Positions 42,584 through 50,888 of a stretch of DNA of 64,000 nt are shown piece by piece. The stretch lies in contig NZ_JACHMH010000001.1 in assembly GCF_014204915.1 (NCBI RefSeq), positions 2,604,001-2,668,000 on the forward strand, written 5' to 3'. This DNA comes from Crossiella cryophila. Lineage in GTDB: Bacteria > Actinomycetota > Actinomycetes > Mycobacteriales > Pseudonocardiaceae. Below the pieces are notes generated by a model. It was not told where the DNA came from and made no database searches. It saw only the letters and a program-made list of their open reading frames with translations. How positions within the stretch are numbered: position 1 is the first letter of the stretch; the number at the start of each line of letters is the position of its first letter. The position numbers and the translations under genes are program-made.

Positions 42584-45364
42584 ATGTCGAACATGGAAAG
42601 CCCTGCCGGCAGCACCGGCGGGGATAGCACCGCATCCGGGGAGCTGGCGAGCCTGCCCCCCAAGCTGCGGGTACACGCGCTGGCCAAGCTGCTCGGCGCC
42701 AGCTCTCGAGACGTCATGGCGACGCTCGAGCAGCTCGGTGAGACCGTGCGCAGTGCGCAGTCCAGTATCAGCCGGGACGTGGCCGAACGGGTCGCCGAGG
42801 CGTTGCTGCCTGCCGAGGACCAGGTGGATCTCGACGACACGACGCTGGACGCGCCGGTCGCCGAGGCCGAACCGGAGCCGGTAGCGGCCCCGTTCGCACC
42901 GGTCTTCGCCGCACCGCAGCCGCTGTTCATGGCGCCTACCCAGCCTGCCCCGGCACCGGCCCGCAAGCGCGCGCCCGAGCCGGTCGCCGCGCCGGTGGAG
43001 GAGGAGCCGGAGGCCGAGGACGACGACCAGCACGACGAGGGCGCCGAGGGCGGTCTGGACGACGACGATGACGCGGGCAACCGCCGCCGTCGCCGCCGGG
43101 GCCGTCGCGGTCGTGGTCGTGGTCGTGGCGCGGCCGAGGACGGCGAGGAGGGTGAGGACGGGCTCGACGAGTCCGAGCAGTCCGCGCCCGCCGCCGAGGA
43201 GCCGGTCGCCGAGGACGATGACGAGGACGACGAGGCCGGGGGCACCCGCCGCCGTCGTCGGCGCCGTCGGCGCAAGGGCGGAGCGGACGACGAGTCCTCG
43301 CCGCGCGCCGACGACCCGCCGAACACCGTGGTGCACGTCCGCGAGGTGCGGGAGAACCGCCAGGACGCCCCGCCCGGACCGCTGTCCTCCGACGACGAGG
43401 TCCGCAGCGTCAAGGGCTCGACCCGCCTCGAGGCCAAGCGGCAGCGCCGCCGGGACGGCCGCGAGGCCGGTCGCCGCCGCGCGCCGATCCTGTCCGAGGC
43501 CGAGTTCCTCGCCCGCCGCGAGGCGGTGGACCGCAAGATGGTGGTCCGCGAGCGCGAGGACCGGATCCAGATCGCGGTGCTGGAGGACGGGGTGCTCGTT
43601 GAGCACTTCGTGACCTCCTCCGGCAGCGGCTCGCTGGTCGGCAACGTCTACCTCGGCCGGGTGCAGAACGTGCTGCCCAGCATGGAGGCCGCCTTCGTCG
43701 ACATCGGCAAGGGCCGCAACGCGGTGCTCTACGCCGGTGAGGTCGACTGGGACGCCGCCGGACTGGAGGGCAAGGCCCGCAAGATCGAGCAGGCACTGTC
43801 CACAGGGGACAGCGTGCTGGTCCAGGTCACCAAGGACCCGGTGGGGCACAAGGGCGCCCGGCTGACCACCCAGATCAGCCTGCCCGGTCGCTTCCTGGTC
43901 TACGTGCCAGGTGGCGGCGCCACCGGCATCAGCCGCAAGCTCCCGGACACCGAGCGCAAGCGCCTCAAGGACATCCTCAAGCGGATCGTGCCCGAGGACG
44001 CCGGCGTGATCATCCGGACCGCTTCCGAAGGCATCAGCGAGGACGCCCTCGGCCGCGACGTCAGCAGGCTGCGCGCGCAGTGGGAGATCATCAAGGAGAA
44101 GGCGGACGTGCCAAAGGCACAGGCTCCGCAGCTGCTCTACGAGGAGCCCGATCTCCTGATCAAGGTCATCCGCGACCTGTTCACCGAGGACTTCTCCGGG
44201 CTGATCGTGCAGGGCGCGCAGGCCGGTGAGGTGATCGAGAACTACGTGCAGCACGTGGCTCCCGACCTGGCCTCCCGGATGCGCAAGCACGTCGGCGCCA
44301 ACGACGTCTTCACCGAGCACCGGATCACCGAGCAGATCACCAAGGCGCTGGACCGCAAGGTCTGGCTGCCCTCCGGTGGTTACCTGGTCATCGACCGCAC
44401 CGAGGCGATGACCGTGATCGACGTGAACACCGGCAAGTTCACCGGGTCGGGCGGCAACCTCGAGGAGACGGTCACCAGGAACAACCTGGAGGCGGCCGAG
44501 GAGATCGTCCGCCAGCTCCGGCTGCGCGACGTGGGCGGCATCATCGTGGTCGACTTCATCGACATGGTGCTGGAGTCCAACCGCGACCTGGTGCTGCGCA
44601 GGCTCACCGAGTGCCTCGGGCGGGATCGCACCCGGCACCAGGTGGCCGAGGTGACCTCGCTGGGCCTGGTGCAGATGACCCGCAAGCGGGTCGGCACCGG
44701 TCTGCTGGAGGCGTTCAGCTCCACCTGTGAGCACTGCCGTGGACGTGGCCTGGTGGTCTCCACCGAGCCGCTGCACTCCCACGGCGGGGGCAATGGCGGG
44801 GCCAAGAACGGCAACGGCAAGAGCGGCAACGGTCACAACGGCAATGGCAACGGCTCCTCGGCGGGCACACCCGCCGCCGCCGGAGCGGGTTCGGGTTCGG
44901 GTTCGGCAGCCAAGGAAGGCAAGGAAGGCCGCCGGTCCCGCCAGCGCAACCGCGGTGGCGGCCAGGAGCAGCCCGCTGCCGAGGCGACGCCCACCGAGGC
45001 CGAGGCGGTCCAGGTCGAGGTCGCCGCGCCCGAGCAGGCCCCGGTCGAGATCGCGCCGGTGACGGTGCAGGCCGAGGTGGCCGCGCCCGAGCAGCCCGCC
45101 ACCGGACGGACCAGGGTGCGCCGCTCGCGGGCCCAGGCCGCGCCGGAGCCGGTCGAACAGCCCGTGGCGGTCGAGCAGCCCGTGCAGGCGGTGGCCGAGC
45201 CCGTGGCGGCCGAGCCCGCCGGTGCGGCGCTCAACGGCCACGGTGGCCAGCACGAGGAGGAGCGGGAGCCGGCGACGGTCCCCGCGGCCGCCCGCAGGCG
45301 CCAGCCGCGCCGGGCCGTTCGCCGGGCCGCCGGCCCGCCGGTGGCCGGGATCAAAGAAGGCTGA
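42584..45364 (+). CDS. rne: ribonuclease E/G
   Basis: A 926-residue endoribonuclease with the actinobacterial layout. The N-terminal about 310 residues are disordered, alternating acidic and Arg-rich blocks (RRRRRRGRRGRGRGRG; TRRRRRRRRR). The catalytic core runs from about 330 to 730: an S1 domain (VYLGRVQNVLPSMEAAFVDIG), the DNase-I-like site with Asp613 (VIDVNTGKFTG) and Asp657/Asp660 (VVDFIDM), and a zinc-link CEHC (C715/C718). A low-complexity tail with Gly/Asn and Ala/Glu/Pro repeats follows, usually the protein-binding scaffold. It initiates mRNA decay and rRNA processing. GGAGGAG precedes the ATG. Confidence 0.96.
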   Translation: MSNMESPAGSTGGDSTASGELASLPPKLRVHALAKLLGASSRDVMATLEQLGETVRSAQSSISRDVAERVAEALLPAEDQVDLDDTTLDAPVAEAEPEPVAAPFAPVFAAPQPLFMAPTQPAPAPARKRAPEPVAAPVEEEPEAEDDDQHDEGAEGGLDDDDDAGNRRRRRRGRRGRGRGRGAAEDGEEGEDGLDESEQSAPAAEEPVAEDDDEDDEAGGTRRRRRRRRRKGGADDESSPRADDPPNTVVHVREVRENRQDAPPGPLSSDDEVRSVKGSTRLEAKRQRRRDGREAGRRRAPILSEAEFLARREAVDRKMVVREREDRIQIAVLEDGVLVEHFVTSSGSGSLVGNVYLGRVQNVLPSMEAAFVDIGKGRNAVLYAGEVDWDAAGLEGKARKIEQALSTGDSVLVQVTKDPVGHKGARLTTQISLPGRFLVYVPGGGATGISRKLPDTERKRLKDILKRIVPEDAGVIIRTASEGISEDALGRDVSRLRAQWEIIKEKADVPKAQAPQLLYEEPDLLIKVIRDLFTEDFSGLIVQGAQAGEVIENYVQHVAPDLASRMRKHVGANDVFTEHRITEQITKALDRKVWLPSGGYLVIDRTEAMTVIDVNTGKFTGSGGNLEETVTRNNLEAAEEIVRQLRLRDVGGIIVVDFIDMVLESNRDLVLRRLTECLGRDRTRHQVAEVTSLGLVQMTRKRVGTGLLEAFSSTCEHCRGRGLVVSTEPLHSHGGGNGGAKNGNGKSGNGHNGNGNGSSAGTPAAAGAGSGSGSAAKEGKEGRRSRQRNRGGGQEQPAAEATPTEAEAVQVEVAAPEQAPVEIAPVTVQAEVAAPEQPATGRTRVRRSRAQAAPEPVEQPVAVEQPVQAVAEPVAAEPAGAALNGHGGQHEEEREPATVPAAARRRQPRRAVRRAAGPPVAGIKEG

Positions 45365-45395
45365 CAAGCGAGAACGTGCTGGGCACCACCCCGGT

Positions 45396-45425
45396 TTGAC
45401 CCAGTTGACGGCGGGGCCGTAACCT
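45396..45425 (+). promoter_or_regulatory. rplU-rpmA promoter
   Basis: TTGACC (45396-45401), an 18-bp spacer and TAACCT (45420-45425) form a good sigma-70-type promoter, with a start near 45432. It gives rplU a 5' leader of about 170 nt, separate from rne. Confidence 0.6.
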
Positions 45426-45433
45426 GATGTACG

Positions 45434-45559
45434 GCCCGCCGTCAGGCGGGCTGAATCATGGCCTTCGGTCATGAAGCGCAGCCCGCCCAGGAGCAACACC
45501 CAGGGCGTAAGGCGCGCCCGCTCAGTCAGGATCAGGACCTACGGGTCCGGTGCTGACTG
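45434..45559 (+). ncRNA. structured 5' leader of rplU (three hairpins)
   Basis: Three hairpins follow the predicted start: 45434-45451 (GCCCGCC/GGCGGGC), 45457-45473 (CATGGCC/GGTCATG, one G-T), and 45523-45559, in which an outer CAGTCAG/CTGACTG stem encloses a GGACC/GGTCC stem. The arrangement resembles ribosomal-protein leader RNAs, which bind their own product, here possibly L21. Assignment to a known leader family cannot be made. Confidence 0.5.
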
Positions 45560-45601
45560 CGAGGAAATACCGACACCGAGTAGCAGGAGACTTCCGGACC
45601 T

Positions 45602-45910
45602 ATGTACGCGATTGTCAAGACCGGCGGCAAGCAGTACAAGGTGGCTGTCGGCGACGTCGTCGAGGTCGAGAAGCTGACCGGCGAGCCGGGCGCTGAGGTC
45701 TCGTTCCCCGCGCTGCTCGTCGTGGACGGCAACGACGTCATCACCGACGCGAACGCCCTGGGCAAGATCGCCGTGACCGGCAAGGTCGTGGAGCACTCCA
45801 AGGGCCCCAAGATCCGCATTCACAAGTTCAAGAACAAGACCGGCTACCACAAGCGCCAGGGTCACCGCCAGCGGCTGACCAAGGTCGAGGTCACCGGCAT
45901 CGCGAAGTAA
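45602..45910 (+). CDS. rplU: 50S ribosomal protein L21
   Basis: A 102-residue L21 beginning [13 protein letters not shown], with the [20 protein letters not shown] rRNA-binding segment near the C terminus. It binds 23S rRNA in the large subunit. Length is canonical. AGGAGA lies 11-12 nt before the ATG. It is followed by rpmA after 15 nt and preceded by its own promoter and a structured leader. Confidence 0.98.
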   Translation: MYAIVKTGGKQYKVAVGDVVEVEKLTGEPGAEVSFPALLVVDGNDVITDANALGKIAVTGKVVEHSKGPKIRIHKFKNKTGYHKRQGHRQRLTKVEVTGIAK

Positions 45911-45925
45911 GGGATCTGACTAGCC

Positions 45926-46183
45926 ATGGCACATAAAAAGGGCGCATCCAGCTCCCGTAACGGCCGCGATTCCAACCCCCAGTACCTGGGTGTGAAGCGT
46001 TTCGGCGGCCAGGTCGTCAAGGCCGGGGAGATCCTCATCCGTCAGCGCGGCACGAAGTTCCACCCGGGTGTGGACGTCGGCCGCGGCAAGGACGACACGC
46101 TGTTCGCGTTGTCCGCCGGTGCGGTCAAGTTCGGCATCAAGCGTGGTCGCAAGACCGTGAACATCGTCCCGGTCGAGGCCTGA
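45926..46183 (+). CDS. rpmA: 50S ribosomal protein L27
   Basis: An 85-residue L27 ([18 protein letters not shown], then [10 protein letters not shown] and [10 protein letters not shown]), whose N-terminal tail reaches the peptidyl-transferase centre. It has no Firmicutes-type cleavable N-terminal extension. It is co-transcribed with rplU and followed by a very strong hairpin before obgE. Confidence 0.98.
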   Translation: MAHKKGASSSRNGRDSNPQYLGVKRFGGQVVKAGEILIRQRGTKFHPGVDVGRGKDDTLFALSAGAVKFGIKRGRKTVNIVPVEA

Positions 46184-46203
46184 GGCTTCGTCTCGAGACA
46201 CTG

Positions 46204-46260
46204 CACGACCTTGGCGAGGGGCGCGGCCGGAGGAATATCCGGCCCGCCCCTCGCGTCGTG
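46204..46260 (+). terminator. strong hairpin between rpmA and obgE
   Basis: CACGAC/GTCGTG (6 bp), GCGAGGGGCG/CGCCCCTCGC (10 bp) and GGCCGGA/TCCGGCC (7 bp) stack with two small bulges around a 6-nt loop. It probably ends the ribosomal-protein transcript or limits read-through into obgE. Confidence 0.75.
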
Positions 46261-46290
46261 TAATCGCAGAGTGAAAATGTTGGAGGAGCA

Positions 46291-47766
46291 GTGTCTCGGT
46301 TCGTCGACCGCGTTGTGATCAACGCGGCGGCCGGCAACGGCGGGAACGGGTGCGCCTCGGTGCACCGGGAGAAGTTCAAGCCGCTCGGCGGACCGGACGG
46401 TGGCAACGGCGGCCGCGGTGGCGACGTCGTGCTGGTGGTGGACGGCAACGTGCACACGCTGCTGGACTTCCACTTCCGCCCCAACGCCCGCGCTGGCAAC
46501 GGCAAGTTCGGCAAGGGATCGCACCAGGACGGCGCGGTCGGCGAGGACCTGGAGCTGCGCGTCCCGGACGGCACCGTGGTGCTGGGCGAGGACGGCGAGG
46601 TGATCGCGGACCTGGTCGGCGAGGGCACCCGGCTGATCGCGGCCCAGGGCGGCCGCGGCGGGCTGGGCAACGCCTCCCTGGCCAGCCGGGCCCGCAAGGC
46701 GCCGGGGTTCGCGCTGCTGGGTGAGCCCGGCGAGACGCGCAGCCTGGTGCTGGAACTCAAGTCGGTGGCCGACGCCGGTCTGGTCGGTTTCCCCTCGGCT
46801 GGCAAGTCCTCGCTGATCGCGGTGATGTCCGCGGCCCGGCCCAAGATCGCTGACTACCCGTTCACCACGCTGGTGCCCAACCTGGGCGTGGTCACCGCGG
46901 GCGAGATCGTCTACACCGTGGCCGACGTGCCCGGTCTGATCCCCGGCGCCAGTGAGGGCCGTGGCCTCGGCCTGGACTTCCTGCGGCACATCGAGCGGTG
47001 CGCGGTGCTGGTGCACGTGGTCGACTGCGCCACCTTCGAGCCCGGCCGTGATCCGGTGTCCGATGTGGACGCGCTGGAGCTGGAGCTGGCCCGCTACACG
47101 CCGTCGCTGGGCACCAAGCTCGAGGACCGGCCGCGGATCGTGGTGCTGAACAAGATCGACGTGCCGGACGCCCGCGAGCTGGCCGAGATGGTCACCGCGG
47201 AGTTCGAGTCCCGTGGCCTGAAGGTGTTCCCGGTCTCCACCGCCACCCGCGAGGGCCTGCGGGAGCTGAGTTACGCGCTGGCCGCCGAGGTCGAGGCGTA
47301 CCGGGCCGCCCAGCCCAAGCAGGAGGCCACCCGGATCGTGCTGCGGCCCAGGGCGGTCGACGAGCAGGACTTCACCGTGGTGGAGGACCCGGAGCGGCCG
47401 GGCGGGTTCATCGTGCGCGGCGAGCGGCCCGAGCGCTGGGTGCGCCAGACCAACTTCGACAACAACGAGGCCATCGGCTACCTCGCGGACCGGCTGAACC
47501 GGCTGGGCGTCGAGGTGACCATCGCCAGGATGGGCGCGGTGCCGGGCTGCCCGGTCACCATCGGCGACATGACCTTCGACTGGGAGCCCTCCACCCCGGC
47601 CGGTGTGGCCGCGATGGGCCCGACCAGCGGTCGCGGCACGGACACCCGGCTGGAGCCCAACGACCGGATCGGCGCCTCCGAGCGCAAGCACGCCAAGCGG
47701 GTGCGGCGCGGGCTGGTCGAGGTCGAGGACTTCGGCGACGAGGAAACCACGAACGACAAGGGGTGA
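46291..47766 (+). CDS. obgE: Obg-family GTPase
   Basis: A 491-residue large-subunit assembly and stress GTPase. It has the glycine-rich Obg fold ([26 protein letters not shown]), the G domain with P-loop GFPSAGKSS (residues 166-174), switch region [23 protein letters not shown] and NKID, then the C-terminal OCT domain (about 345-430) and a variable basic/acidic tail. The GTG start has GGAGGAG upstream. Its stop overlaps the proB start (GTGA). Confidence 0.97.
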   Translation: MSRFVDRVVINAAAGNGGNGCASVHREKFKPLGGPDGGNGGRGGDVVLVVDGNVHTLLDFHFRPNARAGNGKFGKGSHQDGAVGEDLELRVPDGTVVLGEDGEVIADLVGEGTRLIAAQGGRGGLGNASLASRARKAPGFALLGEPGETRSLVLELKSVADAGLVGFPSAGKSSLIAVMSAARPKIADYPFTTLVPNLGVVTAGEIVYTVADVPGLIPGASEGRGLGLDFLRHIERCAVLVHVVDCATFEPGRDPVSDVDALELELARYTPSLGTKLEDRPRIVVLNKIDVPDARELAEMVTAEFESRGLKVFPVSTATREGLRELSYALAAEVEAYRAAQPKQEATRIVLRPRAVDEQDFTVVEDPERPGGFIVRGERPERWVRQTNFDNNEAIGYLADRLNRLGVEVTIARMGAVPGCPVTIGDMTFDWEPSTPAGVAAMGPTSGRGTDTRLEPNDRIGASERKHAKRVRRGLVEVEDFGDEETTNDKG

Positions 47767-48887
47767 CCACTCCGGTGGCAACGCTGTCGCAGGCGCGGAG
47801 CCGGATCGCCGCCGCCCGGCGGATCGTGGTGAAGGTGGGCTCGTCCTCCCTGACCACGGCCGCCGGCGGGCTGGACCCGGCGCGGCTGGACGCCCTGGTG
47901 GACGCGCTGGCCGCACGCAGGCACGCGGGCAGCCAGGTGGTGCTGGTCTCCTCCGGCGCGATCGCCGCGGGGCTGGCGCCGCTGAACCTGCGGCGGCGGC
48001 CAAGGGACCTGGCCAGCCAGCAGGCCGCGGCCAGCGTCGGCCAGCTCCAGCTCGCACACGCCTACACGGCCTCCTTCGCCCGCTTCGACCTGGTGGTCGG
48101 GCAGGTGCTGCTGACCGCGGACGACGTGGTGCGGCGGGCGCACTACCGCAACGCGCAACGCACCTTCGACCGGCTGCTCGCCCTGGGCGCGGTGCCGGTG
48201 GTGAACGAGAACGACACGGTGGCCACCGACGAGATCCGCTTCGGCGACAACGACCGGCTGGCCGCACTGGTGGCGCACCTGGTCGGCGCCGACGCGCTGG
48301 TTTTACTGTCCGATGTGGACGGTGTGTACGACCGGAATCCCAAGGAGCCGGGCGCGAAACTCATCGCCGAGGTCGGTGACTCCGCCGATGTGGACGATGT
48401 GGACGTGACCGCGGCGGGCTCCGGACTGGGCACCGGCGGCATGGCCTCCAAGCTGGCCGCCGCCCGGCTGGCCTCGGCCGCCGGCATCCCGGTGCTGCTG
48501 ACCGCGGCCGCCGACGCGGCAGGCGCGCTCGGCCCGGCCGAGGTGGGCACCGCGTTCGCGGTCACCGGTCCTCGGTTGTCCGCACGCCGGTTCTGGCTCG
48601 GGCACGCGGCGGGCGCGGCAGGCCGGTTGCACCTGGACGACGGCGCGGTGGCCGCGGTGGTCGGTCGGCGCCGATCGCTGCTGGCGGCCGGGATCACCGG
48701 CGTGGACGGCGATTTCGAGGCCGGGGACGTGGTGGAGCTGCTCGATCTGCGTGGTCAGGTGGTGGCCAGGGGTGTGGCCGGGTTCGACGCGGTCGAGCTG
48801 CCTGGGCTGATCGGCCGGTCCAGCCACGAACTGCCCGCCGAACAGCGGCGCGAGGTCGTGCACGCGGACGATCTGGTGCCGTTCTAA
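47763..48887 (+). CDS. proB: glutamate 5-kinase
   Basis: A 374-residue kinase that phosphorylates glutamate, the first step of proline synthesis. The amino-acid-kinase domain includes [39 protein letters not shown] and [15 protein letters not shown]-terminal PUA domain (about residues 285-370) follows. Proline normally inhibits it by feedback. It is translationally coupled to obgE. Its stop overlaps that of the convergent TetR gene by 4 nt. proA is 4.2 kb away, separated by an inserted TetR-monooxygenase-RecQ block. Confidence 0.97.
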   Translation: MTTPVATLSQARSRIAAARRIVVKVGSSSLTTAAGGLDPARLDALVDALAARRHAGSQVVLVSSGAIAAGLAPLNLRRRPRDLASQQAAASVGQLQLAHAYTASFARFDLVVGQVLLTADDVVRRAHYRNAQRTFDRLLALGAVPVVNENDTVATDEIRFGDNDRLAALVAHLVGADALVLLSDVDGVYDRNPKEPGAKLIAEVGDSADVDDVDVTAAGSGLGTGGMASKLAAARLASAAGIPVLLTAAADAAGALGPAEVGTAFAVTGPRLSARRFWLGHAAGAAGRLHLDDGAVAAVVGRRRSLLAAGITGVDGDFEAGDVVELLDLRGQVVARGVAGFDAVELPGLIGRSSHELPAEQRREVVHADDLVPF

Positions 48888-49510
48888 CCCTGGATGTGTT
48901 GCATGAGCTTGACCAGTTGCTCGGTGTAGCGCTCGGTCAGCTCCGGCGCGTCCGCTTCCTCGCCGGTGATCATCTTGGCGATCCTGGGCAGGGTGAGCAG
49001 GGCGCTGGTGGCCGCCATCAGGGCCAGCAGCAGGCAGTCCGGATCCAGGTCGGCCGGTAGCTCGCCGGCCTCCTGGCGCTGGCGCAGCTCCGCGACCCTG
49101 GCCTGGAAGAACTCGCGCTGGCCCGGATCGTCCGGGAAGTCCGCGGACAGGTTCTCCCACACCATGATCCGGCCCAGGTCGCGATTCTCCGCGCTGTGCC
49201 GGGCGAAACCCGCGATCACCTCGGTCATCGGCAGGCCGGGTGCGGTCATCGGCCTGCTCATCAGGTCCCAGCTCCGGTTGACCTCCAGGTAGAGGCCCTC
49301 CTTGCCGCCGAAGTAGTACGAGATGAGCTGCTTGTTCACCCCGGCCCGGTCCGCGATCTCGCTGACCCTGGCCGCGCGGTAGCCCTTCGCGGCGAACTCG
49401 GCGATGGCCGCCTCGACGATCCGCGCCTTGGTGCGCTCGGCGTCGCGCTGCCGCTCACCCGCCGCGGGGGAGCGGCGTGACCTGGGCGCGGAGTCCTGGG
49501 GATCTGCCAC
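48884..49510 (-). CDS. TetR-family repressor
   Basis: A 208-residue regulator with an N-terminal HTH ([44 protein letters not shown]) and a ligand-binding helical domain; the [10 protein letters not shown] recognition helix is canonical. The GTG at 49510 is preferred over the upstream frame extension because that extension would cover the operator. It is divergent from an FAD-dependent monooxygenase. Two matching inverted repeats lie between them (49544-49563 and 49565-49584), consistent with repression of the monooxygenase and of itself. Confidence 0.9.
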   Translation of the reverse strand: MADPQDSAPRSRRSPAAGERQRDAERTKARIVEAAIAEFAAKGYRAARVSEIADRAGVNKQLISYYFGGKEGLYLEVNRSWDLMSRPMTAPGLPMTEVIAGFARHSAENRDLGRIMVWENLSADFPDDPGQREFFQARVAELRQRQEAGELPADLDPDCLLLALMAATSALLTLPRIAKMITGEEADAPELTERYTEQLVKLMQHIQG

Positions 49511-49543
49511 CCGGCCACGGTAACCGATCACCTGGATCCGGCT

Positions 49544-49584
49544 AATCAGCCATCTGTTTGACTTAATCATCCAGTTGGTTGATT
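49544..49584. promoter_or_regulatory. twin TetR operators
   Basis: The distal repeat, 49565-49584, is a near-perfect palindrome AATCA-n-CCA-nn-TGG-n-TGATT, extended by a T/A pair. The proximal repeat, 49544-49563, has the same half-site spacing with two mismatches. Their starts are 21 bp apart, two helical turns, so dimers would bind on the same DNA face. Confidence 0.75.
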
Positions 49585-49622
49585 ATCGGTCTGGACAGTG
49601 GTCGGCGAGCGAGGAGCAGGTC

Positions 49623-50888
49623 ATGACGTTTCGAGTCGCGGTCATCGGCGGCGGTACCGGCGGGCTGTGCCTGGCCCAGGGGCTGCACCGGGCAGGCGTG
49701 GAGGTGGCGGTGTACGAGCGCTCGCCCACCCGCACCGAGCGGTTGCAGGGCTACCGGGTGCACATCAACCCCGACGGCGCGCGGGCGCTGCACGACTGCC
49801 TGCCGCCGGAGACCTGGCGGGCGTTCCTGGACACCACCGGCGGCAGTTCCGCCAACGGCTTCGCCTTCCTCACCGAGCAGCTGGAACCGTTGCTGGTGCT
49901 CGACGGTCCGGCCGAACCGCCGGGTCCCCTGGACGCGCACCACTCGGTCAGCCGGATCACCCTGCACCAGGTGCTCTCCGCCGGGATCGAGCCGATCATC
50001 CAGTACGGCAAGGTGTTCGAGCGTTACGAGCGGTCGGCCGACGGCGAGATCACCGTGCACTTCGCCGACGGCGGCACGGCTCGGGCCGACCTGCTCATCG
50101 GCGCGGACGGCGCGAACTCCCGGGTGCGCCGCCAGTTCCTGCCGCATGCCGAGCGGGTGGACGTCGGACTGCGCGGGGTGGTCGGCAAACTGCCGCTGAC
50201 CCCGGCGAACCGGGCCTGGCTGCCCGAGTTCCTGTTGTCCAGGGCCAATGTGGTGACCGCGGCCAGGGATCACGGCATGTTCCTGGCCCCGCACGAACTC
50301 GACGGCGACCGGCACGCCGGGATCGGCGGCAACGACGAGACCTACGTGGCGGACGCGGCGCTGTTCGACAACACCAGCAGCTACCTCATGTGGGCCTTCG
50401 CCACCAAGGACCGCGGCCTGGGCGGACTCGACGCCGCCGGGCTGCGCGCCGAGGCGGGCAGGCTGATCGGCGGCTGGCACCCGCTGCTGCGGCGGCTGGT
50501 CGCCGACACCGATCCGGCGGTGGTGTCGCTGATGACCCTGCGCACCTCGACCCCGGTGGATCCCTGGCCCACCACCAACATCACCCTGCTCGGCGACGCC
50601 ATCCACAGCATGACGCCGTTCCGCGGGATCGGCGCCAACACCGCACTGCGCGACGCCAACCTGTTGCGCCAGAACATCATCGCCGCACACCGGGGCGAGC
50701 GTGGCCTGCTGACCGCGCTCGGCGACTACGAGCGGCGGATGCTGGACTACGGCTTCCAGGCCGTGCGCGAGTCACTGGGGGCGGCCGGCCAGTTCGTCTC
50801 GGCCAGCCGGCTCCGCAGGCTGATGTTCCGCAGTGTGCTGCGCACCGCGGCCGTGCTGCCGCCGCTCAAGCGCCGCTTCGCCAACTGA
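49623..50888 (+). CDS. FAD-dependent monooxygenase (aromatic hydroxylase family)
   Basis: A 421-residue class A flavin monooxygenase: dinucleotide-binding GxGxxG variant VAVIGGGTGGLCLAQGLH, conserved mid-domain motif LLIGADGANSRVR (DG motif) and FAD-ribityl motif ITLLGDAIHSMTPFRGIGANTALRD (GD motif). It uses NAD(P)H and O2; relatives hydroxylate aromatic drugs or polyketides, and some inactivate tetracyclines or rifamycins. The ATG has GAGGAG upstream. It is controlled by the divergent TetR operator pair, implying induction by a small molecule. Its stop abuts the RecQ stop. Confidence 0.9.
   Translation: MTFRVAVIGGGTGGLCLAQGLHRAGVEVAVYERSPTRTERLQGYRVHINPDGARALHDCLPPETWRAFLDTTGGSSANGFAFLTEQLEPLLVLDGPAEPPGPLDAHHSVSRITLHQVLSAGIEPIIQYGKVFERYERSADGEITVHFADGGTARADLLIGADGANSRVRRQFLPHAERVDVGLRGVVGKLPLTPANRAWLPEFLLSRANVVTAARDHGMFLAPHELDGDRHAGIGGNDETYVADAALFDNTSSYLMWAFATKDRGLGGLDAAGLRAEAGRLIGGWHPLLRRLVADTDPAVVSLMTLRTSTPVDPWPTTNITLLGDAIHSMTPFRGIGANTALRDANLLRQNIIAAHRGERGLLTALGDYERRMLDYGFQAVRESLGAAGQFVSASRLRRLMFRSVLRTAAVLPPLKRRFAN

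Noticed and set aside
42500-45499. 999-codon minus-strand frame opposite rne
   Set aside because: It is also a shadow; its Leu/Gly/Asp-rich translation has no domain, and rne is unambiguous.
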